Shown here in pieces: positions 48,744 to 60,538 of a stretch of DNA of 64,000 nucleotides. The position numbers and the translations under genes are program-made. A model generated the notes under the pieces. That model was not told where the DNA came from. It saw only the letters and a list, made by a program, of their open reading frames with translations, and did not search any database. The stretch lies in NCBI GenBank assembly GCA_012976225.1, contig JAAVVG010000022.1:62001-126000 (forward strand), written 5' to 3'. The stretch is from Golubevia sp. BC0850 (lineage: Eukaryota > Basidiomycota > Exobasidiomycetes > Golubeviales > Golubeviaceae). Within the stretch, counting starts at the first letter, position 1; each line of letters opens with the position of its first letter.

Positions 48744-49155
48744 GTTCAAGTGCTCTAAAAAAATTTAAACCTCTGCCTACTTTCGCAAGCGTGTTAACGG
48801 AAATTCACTGGAAGCCTGCGGCTTACAATACGCACCAGGGGTTTTCAGGGGTGGGAGAAAGTATTGGGGAGACCCGACTATTGTCCATTTTTGTTTAGAA
48901 AAGTAGCTACTCTATGTGTGGAGTTTTGAGGAGCTTTGAGCCTTGAGGAAAGGATGAGGAGGAGGATGGGTAATTGGAAGCCAAAAAATTGTCCCCCCCT
49001 TTTGTGCGACCCCACCGATTTTGACCGCGCGTTCAATGACTTAAGTTAGTTCGATTCGTTCTTTCGTCGCCCTCGTGGAAGGAATTAATCAACCGGCCCA
49101 GCCATCTTGAGTAACGTCCATGGAGACAACAAATCGATTTAAATTTTAATCGACC
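48744..49155. promoter_or_regulatory. Divergent region between two surface-protein-like genes
   Basis: About 410 bp with poly-C and poly-A runs (48990-49000). It is expected to hold the promoters of both flanking genes and perhaps the missing signal-peptide exon of the minus-strand gene. I found no clear hydrophobic leader there. Confidence 0.35.
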
Positions 49156-49714
49156 ATGCGGTACAAAGCACATGTTTGTGTATTTAAGTGCCCGTTGTTT
49201 CTCTTTCCACCTCTCTCTCTTCTTTCTCTCACCCTCTCTCCTGCCCTGCAGAAATCTTTCAGCAAGATGTCTATTCCCTCTACTGCCGCCCTACCCATGG
49301 CCAATGAATCTGTGAGCTGTTCTTACGACTTAAGCCTACTCTATTCCGTATTCCGACTGGGCTCAAGACTACAATTGCACTTTCACTACCTGTCTGGATC
49401 TAGCTCACAAATGTGGAATGGAACAAGAAAAATACCCTGTTACTCAGGTGGATCCCACCCTCGTGGATCTTAAGATCTACAACCAATCACTACCGGTTTA
49501 CTGCTTTTACTACCCAGACTACAACGAAGCCATCCTGTGCGCTTACAAACTTTATCCAAACACATCTGTAAATGGCATAGCCTCTAAATCTGTACTGGAA
49601 CAAGAAGCTAAAGAAAACGAAGAGAAGATGAATCAAGATAACGGAGGGGTTTCAAAGTCCAAAGTCGGTGGTCTACTCTTCTTGAGCTTGCTTGGACTTG
49701 GATTGATGTTCTAG
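49156..49714 (+). CDS. Small Cys-containing predicted GPI/secreted protein, frame break or unusual splice
   Basis: An ATG at 49156 opens a frame with a hydrophobic leader (CPLFLFPPLSLLSLTLSPAL) that is in frame with a second ATG at 49267. A TATTTAAG motif at 49178-49185 lies inside the first option, so the leader may instead be a pyrimidine-rich 5' UTR. The frame then passes ANESVSCSYDL and changes: from about 49340 a different frame reads DWAQDYNCTFTTCLDLAHKCG to KSKVGGLLFLSLLGLGLMF, a GPI-signal-like tail, ending 49714. Sequons NES, NCT, NQS and NTS support secretion. No GT-AG intron of normal length joins the two frames, so this may be a pseudogene, a sequencing error or an unrecognised splice. 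Confidence 0.4.
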
Positions 49715-50196
49715 AGAAAAGTCTCCCATCCCTGAGAGTCAGAAGACCGTATAGTCGTAGTCTTTCTTTGGCTTTCGCGAGAGAAGAGAACTTTCTCTCT
49801 CTTTCTTTCCATCCTTATTGATCCTGACGTTTTCATGACTTCATCCCTTCTTTACGCTTTAGATTTTGGGCCTCGAATACGAACGAAGCGACCCCATCGC
49901 TTCATCCGGCCGTTTCTCCCCTTCTCCATCCCACGTATATGTCTGTTACTTGCCTTTCATTGTCTGTTGAGTAAATTTCAAATCGTTCAATTTCATGAAC
50001 GATGCTTCGAAGAGGAAAAGCCTTGATCCGCGTTGTAATAGTCGACAAGTTGACCTTTGACTCAAGCTTTCACGATCTATCGCGACCAAAAGTTCACGAG
50101 AGAGCAACAGGGAGACGAATTGAAACGATCAAGAAAACGGTGACCTTAATAAAGAAAAGTTCCCCCCAACCTCAAGACTTCCCTGCACCCCTTCCT
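49715..50196. other. Convergent 3' intergenic region
   Basis: About 480 bp tail-to-tail between the small surface-protein-like gene and UBC6. No recognised element. Confidence 0.45.
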
Positions 50197-51828
50197 TCAA
50201 ACCCACCCCGCTCCTCTAGCAAATAACCAAGCCATACCAGCACCAACTACCGCAATCATTGACTTATAAACGAGTCCAGTCTCCTTCTGCACTTTGACCT
50301 TTGTCTCTCCCCTTCCGACTCCTTTCAAACTCGTTCCTACTCCTCCTGTGGGATTCGAGTCGAGGAGATTTGTAGAGTCAGTTCGGTTTGTTGAAGTTGT
50401 CGAAGAAGAACTTTGATAGAGATTTGAAGTTTGATTCTGAGGAGGAGCAGGGTTGGCTCTAACCTTTTGATTCGTCGTACTTGAAGTTCCAGCACCAGTA
50501 TTCGTAGATGTTTCTGCATTTAAAGCCTTGGATCCTTTTAAATCCCCTCCACCAGGTTGACCAGGTTTTCCCATATTCGGTAAATCTCTACAGGCACTTG
50601 AGCTATATTCAGGAAACAAAGTCTGGAATTTCTTCTGTTTGATATTCCATTCATGAGATCTTTGAGAAAAGATTTTACGATCAGATTCAGTTGCTTTGAC
50701 TGAACCTGTTGTCATCTCATCTGCCGACATGAAAGATAGAAGACCGATTAGACTGTTGGATTTGGGAATGAAAGAGAGGGAGAGTCAGTGGGAGTACGGG
50801 TAGGTGAGATGAGAACCTGCTGGAAGAGAATTCGTACGCCCACGTACATGTTAGAAACACTCCAAGCTGGATTCCAAGTACCTGGATGGAAATCTGACAT
50901 TGACTGAAAGGTGTTAGAAATGGAAGGAATGAATTGACGTCAGAGACCAACTCGAGTCAAGAGATTCAGGAAAGTCGAAAAGAAAACCTCACAGTACAGA
51001 TCTTAGTATCGGTGGCAAACCTTCCACTCGGAGTTGAAACCTTGATTCCACTGGAACAAAAAGTAGTCAAGAGGGAGGTAGAGAGACGTTCAGCACAACA
51101 GATGGTTCACACAAACTAAAACGAGATGAGGCATAAATTCTAACTCACGGAGGCTTGAATGGATAATCTCCAGGGAAGATCAATTGACCCCAGTATTCTC
51201 CTCCTTCGTAAGGAGTATCTGGAGCTCCTCTAAGAATGAAATGCCTGGGAATTGTGAGGAACATTGAACATTGAGGGAAGGGAGTCAGTAAAACTTGGTA
51301 GATGAAACCTGGGACGTTACCACCCCTCTCTCCACTGGCACTTCTTTGAGTCGGATCCATTTCAGAGATATCAGATCGTCGAATTTTCCAAAGGGGAAGG
51401 CTCTGGAGATGGCTGGACCTTGGAGTCTCAGCTCCCTGACAACCACTGCTGTTCTCTATCTCCTCTCCTGACTCCCTCTCTAGGTTTCTCATCTCGACCT
51501 GCTTCCTAGACTCCAGCCCAGTGACGAGAAAGTCAGATGCCAGTTCCCAAGCCTGTGTAATCCCTTTTTGTGCTCCCTCTACCTTACGCCCTTTGTTGTC
51601 ATCCCCTCTCTTGCCCTCTGTCGAAGCTCATCCTCACCATTCCAAGATGTTGTCTTCCTTCGGCCTAGCGAAACATAGAGGAGGTGGATCCTTAGCCATC
51701 ATCTGGGCTTCCTTCGTTAGCTTTCGAGAGGAGAAGAAGTAAAGGAGGTGGATCAGGAAATTGAAGGTGGAGAGAGTGGGACTGAATTGAGATTGACTCA
51801 CTCTTTTGTGTGCTGCTTTGGTTGCCAT
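50197..51828 (-). CDS. UBC6: Ubiquitin-conjugating enzyme E2, UBC6/UBE2J2 type, ER tail-anchored
   Basis: Six exons (minus): 51828..51802, 51720..51638, 51244..51149, 51050..50993, 50903..50848, 50752..50197; phases close, about 291 aa. The non-canonical E2 core shows [32 protein letters not shown], the active-site Cys in [19 protein letters not shown], and [15 protein letters not shown] low-complexity Ser/Thr/Asn linker of about 100 residues leads to a C-terminal hydrophobic segment ([15 protein letters not shown]), the tail anchor. UBC6 works with the Doa10/Ssm4-type ligase in ER-associated degradation. The second intron (51245..51637, 393 nt) is about four times the local norm. The splice giving SN-I-L at the AT|GTACGT donor is required by phase. 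Confidence 0.93.
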
Positions 51829-52574
51829 GTTTTAGTCAGTTGTAGATTTGCTTTTGATAATTTATCAGTGCTCTCTGATTTGAATCGTAAGGTAGAGAGA
51901 TAGAAATTCAAGTTCCCATCAGTGCTAAGTTGGACTGTTGAAGGAGTCGTGCTACGATAGACCCATCTTCCCTCCCTCCCCTCTTCTAAAATGAGTTTGA
52001 TGATTTCTTTGAATGCTGGAATGAAGCTTGTTTCCTTCGACTCTTTGTATGAATTTTTTTTGAGAGTGCCAATCCGACAGCGACTCAGTGAGATTGAGTG
52101 ATTCAGCCACCACACACGACCGAAGTGTAATATACCTTCTTCTCTCCTCCCTATCCATTCAATCTTCCTAATTGATACCCAGAACGGGCAACAGATCCAA
52201 TTCAAGAAGAATCTTGAAAGCTGATTCCAAAGCTCAATTAAAAGGGAAGCTTACTCCAATCTACCATCTACCAACCCCTAATTAGGGACTTATCACCAAA
52301 CGACCTCAAGGCCTCAACCATCAGCTCTCTTTGCCGTTCCCGTTCCCGATTTTCATAGAGAAAGATAGGGGTTTAGAACCAAGGTTAGAATCGATTCCTC
52401 TTTTGTATCAACATTCAATTCTTTCCTCTGTCTGTAACCTCAACAAGATCTCATCCCCCCTCAATCAACTCTAAGACAGCCACTCAAATCTGTTTACTGC
52501 TCAACTTCAACCTCTAAATTCTCCAACCATCTCACAACTTCAAGCCAAACCTCTTCTGGTTTTAACCTCCTACG
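51829..52574. promoter_or_regulatory. Divergent promoter region UBC6 / FHA gene
   Basis: About 750 bp between divergent start codons. The FHA-proximal 130 bases are a C/T/A-rich leader. No specific site named. Confidence 0.4.
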
Positions 52575-55500
52575 ATGCACACTGCTTCTATTGGTGCCCC
52601 TTCCCAAATCGGTAGTCAGCCTATGGCTCCTTCTCCTTCGAATCCAGGAATGCCAGCAGGAAGTCAACCTATCAATATTCAGCAAGGTCAATCTGCTCAA
52701 CCGCAGCCTCAACAATCACAATCTCAACAGCAGCAACAGGGAGGAGGAGGAGGGAATGGTTCAAGCTTCAATCATCAATCTCAAGCCTCAAATGGCAATG
52801 GAGGAAGTGGAGATCATTCAAATCTAGTTTTCCCGGCTTTACATCTCCATCCTTTGAACAACACCTTTGCTCCAAAGCAGATCTCACTCACTCCTCCTGG
52901 TCCTCAGAACAGGATCAAGATCGGAAGACAGACGAATGCAAAGACTGTTCCTCATCCTAGTAACGGTTACTTTGATAGTAAGGTCTTGAGTAGAATGCAT
53001 GCTGAAGTTTGGAGTCAGGATAACAAGGTGAGTTGGAGAAGAAGTTTGAGGGGGAGAGGGGAGAGGGGAGAGGGGACGAGCACAGACTCCGAAAGGACTT
53101 GACCAACTTTTGGTGATGCGCGCGGGTTCGGATTGAGGAAGATTTGGAACTTTAGAAGAATCAGAGTAGCCATTGGGGAAGATCAGATTGAATACATGCG
53201 GGGTCGGAAGTTGACTATCTCGAGTGAGAGCTAATCTCCAGATTTTTCCTTCCTCCTTCTCTTTCTCCCTCACTCTTCTCCACCTCTTCTTCTCTCCATT
53301 TCTACTATCTGTCCTATACGACAGGTCTTCATCAAAGATGTCAAATCCTCAAATGGAACTTTCATCAATGGAGAACGATTATCAGCTGAAGCTCAAGAAT
53401 CTGACATTTTCGAATTACATTCTGAAGATATGGTAGAATTCGGAATCGATATCGTAGGAGATGATAACAAGACTATTATTCATCATAAAGTTGCTTGTAG
53501 AGTCTACCTGGTTATCACAGCAGAAGATGCTTTGGGGATCAGGAATGACTTTGCATCTCTTTATCGAGGTGGAGGGCATGGAGGTCCGTTAGGTGGAAAT
53601 GGAGTTGGTCCAGGTGCCGAAGGCGGTCTTAGAAGAGGAACCAAGGGAAATACTATGAGCTTTGACCACATCCTTAGCAGACTTCAAAACGAACTTCAGA
53701 AGAGTAGAGAAACTGGAAATGAGTTGGGAGGCTTGACTAGCACGATGAATGACATTCAGGAAACTATGGGAGGCGGATTGGTGAGTTCTGCTTGAGCTGC
53801 TACCACTGGTTTTGAGAAGGAATGTGAAGACTATTCAAGAGCTGATCATCGGAGTGCGTCTCGCCCATCTCTCCCGCCTCCTTTCACTTTCCCCTCTCCC
53901 AGCCTCCGGTCCAACACCCCACCTATCAGCATATGGTTCCATCAGCTCAGGGAAGCGAAAATAGAGATCTAAATCAAATCGAAGCTTCTGCAGCTCAATC
54001 TGCTTCCGTGACAGCTCTCCAATCACAGCTAGCTGAGACTCAAGCTTCTCTAGCATCCCACGTAGACAAGATCCGCAGCTTGGAAGGAATGTTGAGCGAA
54101 CACGAGATCATCAAAGCTGAAGTTGGAATGATCAAATCTAGGATGGAAGAAGCTAGGCGAGAAATGGAAGAGGTCGTTCAGGCCTCCAGCGGCCCTGCTT
54201 TGACTGCCTCTGCTCTCAATGGTAGATCAGTCCGCAAATCGAATGGAATGGAAAACGGAGAAGACTTCGATGATGGAGCTTCAATGGCCTCGATGGACAC
54301 TGTCACTCAAGAATCCGAAGACGTGAGAGCCGAAGAGGGAGAGAAGCCTCCCACTGGAGTCGACGAGGTAGAGAGTGCTGCTATCAAAGGCTCTTCGCCT
54401 TTCGATTCTCACGAAGGTCCTCTAGCTCCACCGGACATGCCAGCTGAACTGATCGCTAGGGACGCGGCTTCGACCTCTGAGCTCGTCAGGTCTTCGAATG
54501 ATGAACACTTCAAAGCTCAGAACGACGCCTTGGCAAGCAGGCTGGAAGCTTTAGAGAAACAATTGGAAGAAGCCTTAAACCTCGGAAGATCTCTTCAAAG
54601 CCAACACTCCTTCGCCACCGACGCAGTCAGAGCCCTCGAAGACAAGGTTTCAGCTCTGGAGAAAGAAGTCGAAACCAACGCCGTTTCTTCGTCTTCTGCC
54701 TCTGAAATCGCTGCAGGTGCTGGAGTAGGAGCGCTAGGTGCTGCTGGAGCGGCAGCTGTGGTCGGAAACCAATCTTCGGTGGACGAAGGCAAGGTCATGC
54801 AAGCCATCGAGGGACGATTCACTGAATGGAAACAACAGCTAGAAGAAGGATGGAGGAAGGAAAGAGAAGATTGGGCGGAAGAGAGGGAACAGCTCAGGAA
54901 AGTCGTCAAGGCCTGGGATGAAGCGAATGGAAAACTCGAAGATGAAGTCACTCGAGGTAGCACGAGTGGAAGCACCACTTCTGGAGAAAGCAACACTTCT
55001 GAGGAGACTTTCTCCTCTCAGGCTTCTTCAACTTCTTCAAACAGCAGGAATCGTTCCAATTCTCCTTCATCTCGACGCTCCAAGGCCTCGAAACGTAGAG
55101 CAGCAAAGAGACACATCAATCCAGATCTTAGAGCTCTACTCTATAAAGACTCTCACAACTCGAATTTCGAAGCTCACGAAGAATCCTCGGAAGAAGATGA
55201 AGAAACGGATACTGCTTCGGTTCCAGCAGATGCTAGGTCTTCAAGTTCCTCAGCTGAAACTTCAACGGAAGGAACAAGTAGAAGTGCAGCGAGTTCAGGA
55301 ACTTCTCCAAGTCCTTCAGTCACTATGGGTTTAGGTTCTAAGCTCAAAGATGGTTCTCACTCTTCTGATCTCACTGTTGGACGTTCTCAAGGTCACAATC
55401 AGAATGCTCCCTCAAGGAAAGACAAGAATCTCAATGATGCTTGGAACGCTCTTTCAAAAGAAGGTAGACTGCCAGATCACCCTGCAACTTTACCTCTGGG

Positions 55501-55588
55501 AGCTGCTGGGATTGTTGTTATGGGGATGGCGGCGTGGATCTTAGCTGGAAGGGGAGCTTCATCAACGATATCTGACTTTTCGAAGTAG
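52575..55588 (+). CDS. FHA-domain, coiled-coil, tail-anchored protein (SLMAP/FAR9-FAR10-like)
   Basis: Three exons: 52575..53027, 53325..53780, 53903..55588; phases close, about 864 aa. The N-terminus is Gln/Pro/Gly-rich. The FHA domain covers about residues 110-225: the R-containing phosphothreonine-binding strand IKIGRQTN, then LSRMHAEVW (the SxxH motif as SRMH), and KSSNGTFINGERLS. Long coiled coils follow (TALQSQLAETQASLASHVDKIRSLE; later ALEKQLEEALNLGRSLQSQ and WKQQLEEGWRKEREDW). A Ser-rich region and a single hydrophobic C-terminal anchor (PLGAAGIVVMGMAAWILA, about 832-852) close the protein. This layout matches SLMAP and fungal Far9/Far10 subunits of STRIPAK, which sit on ER/nuclear/mitochondrial outer membranes. 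Assignment is by architecture. Confidence 0.85.
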
Positions 55589-56865
55589 GAAAGGATAGCT
55601 AGTAAGGTTAGGTTCGGATTCAAACCCTTCAAGAGTCAACTCTCAATCAACGTCCCCTCATAAATTCAGGTTTCTTCCTCAACGTCTTTGGATTTGAATT
55701 TGAACCCAATCTTCCCTTTTCTTTTCTACCTTCTATCCGATTAGATTCAAAATAGGAAAAGCATCGTCAACAAATTAACGCTCTTCCTCTCTCGATATTT
55801 TATTCCTTCCCTCCACTCTTCCCCTCCCTAAGTAACGAACAATCTCTTCATTCAAGATACTGTCACCCGACCTTTGACTCTATGCCTCGAGAACTGGAAA
55901 GAAGAAAACAAATCAAAGAACTTCAAAAACGATCTCAAAACTTCGAACAAGAAAGCACTGCATTTTAGACTTCAAACCTCCTACCAAACCATAAGCCATC
56001 GATCCATCACCTCTTTCCCTCATATTAGAACTCCAACTTAATCTTTTTCTTCTTTGTTTTCAAACTTTCTTCGACTCTTTGCCCTCAATTCTCTTTTTTT
56101 ACGACTTCAAGCAACCATGCCCTCCTTCTTTCTCCCCTTGACTTCCTTTCCGGGTCTCCGCATGATCTTCTCCCTCTCTCTCTCCATAAACATTGTCTCT
56201 CAGTTCTACTTCTCAAAGTCATGTCGAAATGTCCTTTCCGTTCTCGCTCCTCTCACTTCCCCTCTCACCCCACCCTTTCTCCTTCTCACTCTCGCGCTTC
56301 ACCCCCCTTATTTCTTGCCTCCTTTAAACATCCATCTCCCACGTCGTCAAAAGTGATCTGTTCTGAAAAATTGAATGATGAATTTCCGAGATGGCGTTGT
56401 TGTGAAGAATTATCTGATGTTGATGCACGATCACCTCACCGCTGGATTGTGGATCGAGGTTGCAACTTCTCCCTCTCTAACAGTCTATGGACATTCTAAG
56501 TTACTCAAATTTTGAGTTGAGAGCTCAGTCGAAGAGACGCGATCTGAAAATTTTGACGCTCTGGCTGAGATTTGTGGGTCAGCTCTCGGCAGAACGACAC
56601 TCCAAAGGTTTGATGGAAGAGAGTGGAATCTTTTGCGAGTTGAAACTGTGATTTACAAGGATAGGAAAAACCAAAAGAAGGATGGAGGGTTTGTAAATGG
56701 TCATCTTTTTTAATCGCGACTGCTCGACGCTCTTTGAGGCGGATCAAGTGGCATCGATGCAACAAGGTTCCCAAAGAAGTTAAAAAGTGAAGAGTGGAGA
56801 GGGGGAACAAAGTTGAATTGCAGGTTCGGGACTTGGAAACGACGAGAAAGAAAAAGCGATGAGAA
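55589..56865. other. Long convergent intergenic region
   Basis: About 1.28 kb tail-to-tail between the FHA gene and HSP12. The plus strand is C/T-rich through 56060-56350, which opens spurious frames rich in Ser/Leu/Pro. No family resemblance, RNA gene or repeat unit seen. Confidence 0.4.
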
Positions 56866-57415
56866 TCACTTGTTCATTCCGAAGGCGTCCTTGGCTTTGT
56901 CGAGCATGGATCCTGAGTTCTCGTTGGAGCTACCAGAGACACTGTGAGATGTTAAGATGGTGTTAAGAAGAAGAGGGAAGAAGGGTCAGTGAAAGGCAGT
57001 GGAGTCTTGACCCGTAAGGAGACTAGGAGTCGACAACTCACGCGTCAGTGGCTTGTTGACCAGTAGACTTTTGACCTTCAGGTTGGACGGAGGAGGCAAC
57101 AGACTATCAGAGATTTTTAGAACAGAGGATGAGTATGAAAGTCAGTAAGAAGAAGGGAAGGTAACTTGGAGCACGGACCGAAGACTCGAAGACAAAACAC
57201 TAACGTCCAATCCTTCCTTTCCCTTCTCCATGATTCCCTTCTCGGAATCAGGCTTCATGGCAGAGGTGGCCTTGTCAGTAGCAGATTGTCTTCCGGCGTC
57301 TGTGAGATGAAGGAGAAAAGGGAAGAGGGTGAGATGGTAGATCGATGACGAGGCGAGAGAGCGAATGGAGAAGTTGAGAACGAAGAAGAGGAGAAGAAGA
57401 ATGCTTACCAGTCAT
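56866..57415 (-). CDS. HSP12: HSP12/HSP9-type hydrophilin stress protein
   Basis: Four exons (minus): 57415..57409 (7 nt, ATGACTG), 57299..57205, 57103..57042, 56941..56866; phases close, 79 aa. The protein starts MTDAGRQSATDKATSAMKPD and contains the family pattern of TDKA, PDSEKG, VQPEGQKST and a C-terminal SMLDKAKDAFG. It is hydrophilic and unfolded, as expected of membrane-associating stress hydrophilins. The donor after exon 2 is GTTAGT. Upstream on the minus strand there is a CTATTTAAG TATA-like box at 57527-57535 and an STRE-like AGGGG (57545-57549, plus orientation), fitting stress induction. Confidence 0.88.
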
Positions 57416-57720
57416 TATGAGTTCGATGAAGTAAAGTTGTTGAAGTGCGATTGAGTGTTGATGATGTGAAGTTAATTTGCGGGTGAAGAGTGTAGGAAAG
57501 GAAGAGAGAAAGAAGAGAGGTCCTTTCTTAAATAGTTTCTCGCCAGGGGTTTAAGAGTCCTTCTCCACCTGTTATCCTCCGTGATGTCATTCTTCCTTCT
57601 CTCACATTCTATCACTTTCTCTCACCTTCTATCTCTTCCTGCACAAACGCAATCAAATTATTGAACATTCAGGGAAAATGCTTTTCCCTCTGCGTCCTTC
57701 CATCAGAACTTTGACTCTTT
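57416..57720 (-). promoter_or_regulatory. HSP12: HSP12 promoter
   Basis: 305 bp between the permease-fragment stop and the HSP12 ATG. It contains the TATA-like CTATTTAAG (57527-57535 on the minus strand) and CCCCT (STRE core) at 57545-57549. The C/T-rich transcribed leader lies between the TATA-like box and the ATG. Confidence 0.5.
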
Positions 57721-58273
57721 CTAAGCACAGGTGAAAGCCAGCATTTGAATACCTGGGTTCGCTTGGAAACTATCGAGAGGAATGATTCCGTTTTTAATCG
57801 TATCGGCGGTTCGGGCTAAGAAAACAGGAAAAAGAGAAGAAGGGAGGAACAAGATGAGGCACAGTAGAGAGGGTGAAGACGCAAGATTAATTTCTACTCA
57901 CCTCCGACTGAGAGATTGAATGGGTGGGTAGAGTTTGGCAGAAAAGGGGGGGGGGCGTCAGTTTCAAAACAGAAAAGACTAGAGCAATTTGATCAACTCA
58001 CCTGTAAGAGCTCCAAGTAACTCGAAGACAGTTGCACAGATCATAGCCCAACGATAGCTGATACTGCGCGAACTCACACTGGTAGCCCAGGCATTGGCAA
58101 CCTGAATAGTCCAAGGAGAAGAAAGAGAAGTTATGTCAGTGATCGAAACAGAGAGAGTGAAGTATAGACAGTTCGAGTCAACTCACGTCGTTGGCTCCGT
58201 TGTTGAAAGCGTCTAGCATAGCGAACATAGTTCCGATAGCGAAAATGTAGTCATATTGAGATAGGACGGCCAT
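57721..58273 (-). pseudogene. Truncated PHO89/PiT-type sodium-phosphate permease (N-terminal part only)
   Basis: Four exons (minus): 58273..58187, 58101..58002, 57907..57902 (6 nt), 57815..57721. They encode about 95 aa with a clear match to the start of PHO-4/PiT permeases: ATMFAMLDAFNNGANDVANAWATSVSS is the hallmark GANDVANAFG-like segment, then YRWAMICATVFELLGALTVGARTADTIKNGIIP and NPGIQMLAFTCA. It stops at TAG exactly where the third membrane helix should continue; full proteins have about 500-600 aa and ten or more helices. HSP12 and its promoter occupy the space directly downstream, so the rest is absent here. The short product could not be a transporter, so it is called a truncated remnant. 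The introns still have perfect signals, so the truncation is probably recent. Confidence 0.75.
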
Positions 58274-59057
58274 CTTGAAGAGAGGATGAGTGAGGGATGG
58301 ATGCGGAACAGGAGGATGTGGTTCGAGACCAGTCGAGAGAGAGGATGAAGAAGAAGAAGAAGAAGTTGAGTGTGTAGAGAAGAAGAGTCTCTCCCATCTC
58401 TGATTCTTTTAAACGTCCCGAACGTATGGCGAACTTCCGCAATTTGAAGAAATTCTCAAAGTTTGGATCTCAAGGGATACACATGGTCTTTTGTCCTTCT
58501 AAGCTCCTTCTAAGTCCTTCTAAGCATGTACTCCGTCTATGTCCCTCTCGAGAGAGCTTCGACTTCGTAGGACTCCAGCAGACGGAAAGAACCCAAAGGC
58601 CCATTTCAGACCTTGGACTATTTAAAAACATTCGTAAAAAGAGGACCTAACTGCCGCTGGATCTCCCCACTCGTCGCCATCATCAACGAGGAATTGCTCG
58701 TCGACACGTCGTCCTTTCATCCCAAAACAGAAAAGGTAGAAGCCTGGAAAGCTTTTCATGAATTTTGAGTGTATGAGGTTGTTACAAGAGAGGATGATAC
58801 GAGACAAAACAGGTGTTTTTAGTAGCGATCAAGATTCAATGATTTTGAGTTTTTGAAACCTTCCCTCGATGATGTCATCAGGCATAGAGATAGAATAGTT
58901 TTGAAGACCCGAGGATCACAGTTAAACCAAGAAAGTTAAAAAAGGAGGAATAGAGAAACAGAAAACAGAGAAGTGTACGATTTTGAAGGAGAGAAGACGA
59001 TACTTTGAAGTAAGATCCACTCCCATTCGAAAACCGGATTGGGTCTGTGGAGCTCGC
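58274..59057. other. Intergenic region
   Basis: About 780 bp between the RPS14 stop and the start of the permease remnant, both minus. It should hold the RPS14 3' UTR and the permease promoter. No other gene seen. Confidence 0.45.
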
Positions 59058-60326
<1,269 letters not shown>

Positions 60327-60538
60327 CTGTGGACAGAGTAGAGAATGTTAGAACTGATTTTTGAATGAGCTATAGATGAATGTTTATGCGCACCTTGAAG
60401 AGAGTGATGGGTGAAGAACTTGAAAAAATGGCTCTGCACCTGTAGAGCTCTTTCGAGTGGACGCGTATCCTTGGATCTCCCAAGCCAGCCATCTTCCTCT
60501 TTTCTCTCGACCAACATCCCTTCAAGCACCTCTTCATA
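60327..60538. promoter_or_regulatory. Shared bidirectional promoter RPS14-RPL38
   Basis: Only 212 bp separate the ATG of RPS14 (minus) from the ATG of RPL38 (plus), and part of that is an RPS14 leader intron (about 60327-60393). This implies a compact shared promoter for a large- and a small-subunit protein gene. Confidence 0.6.

Noticed and set aside
56050-56500. Hydrophobic open frames in the FHA-HSP12 spacer, possibly a membrane protein
   Set aside because: They arise from C/T-rich sequence, lack splice support and resemble no family.
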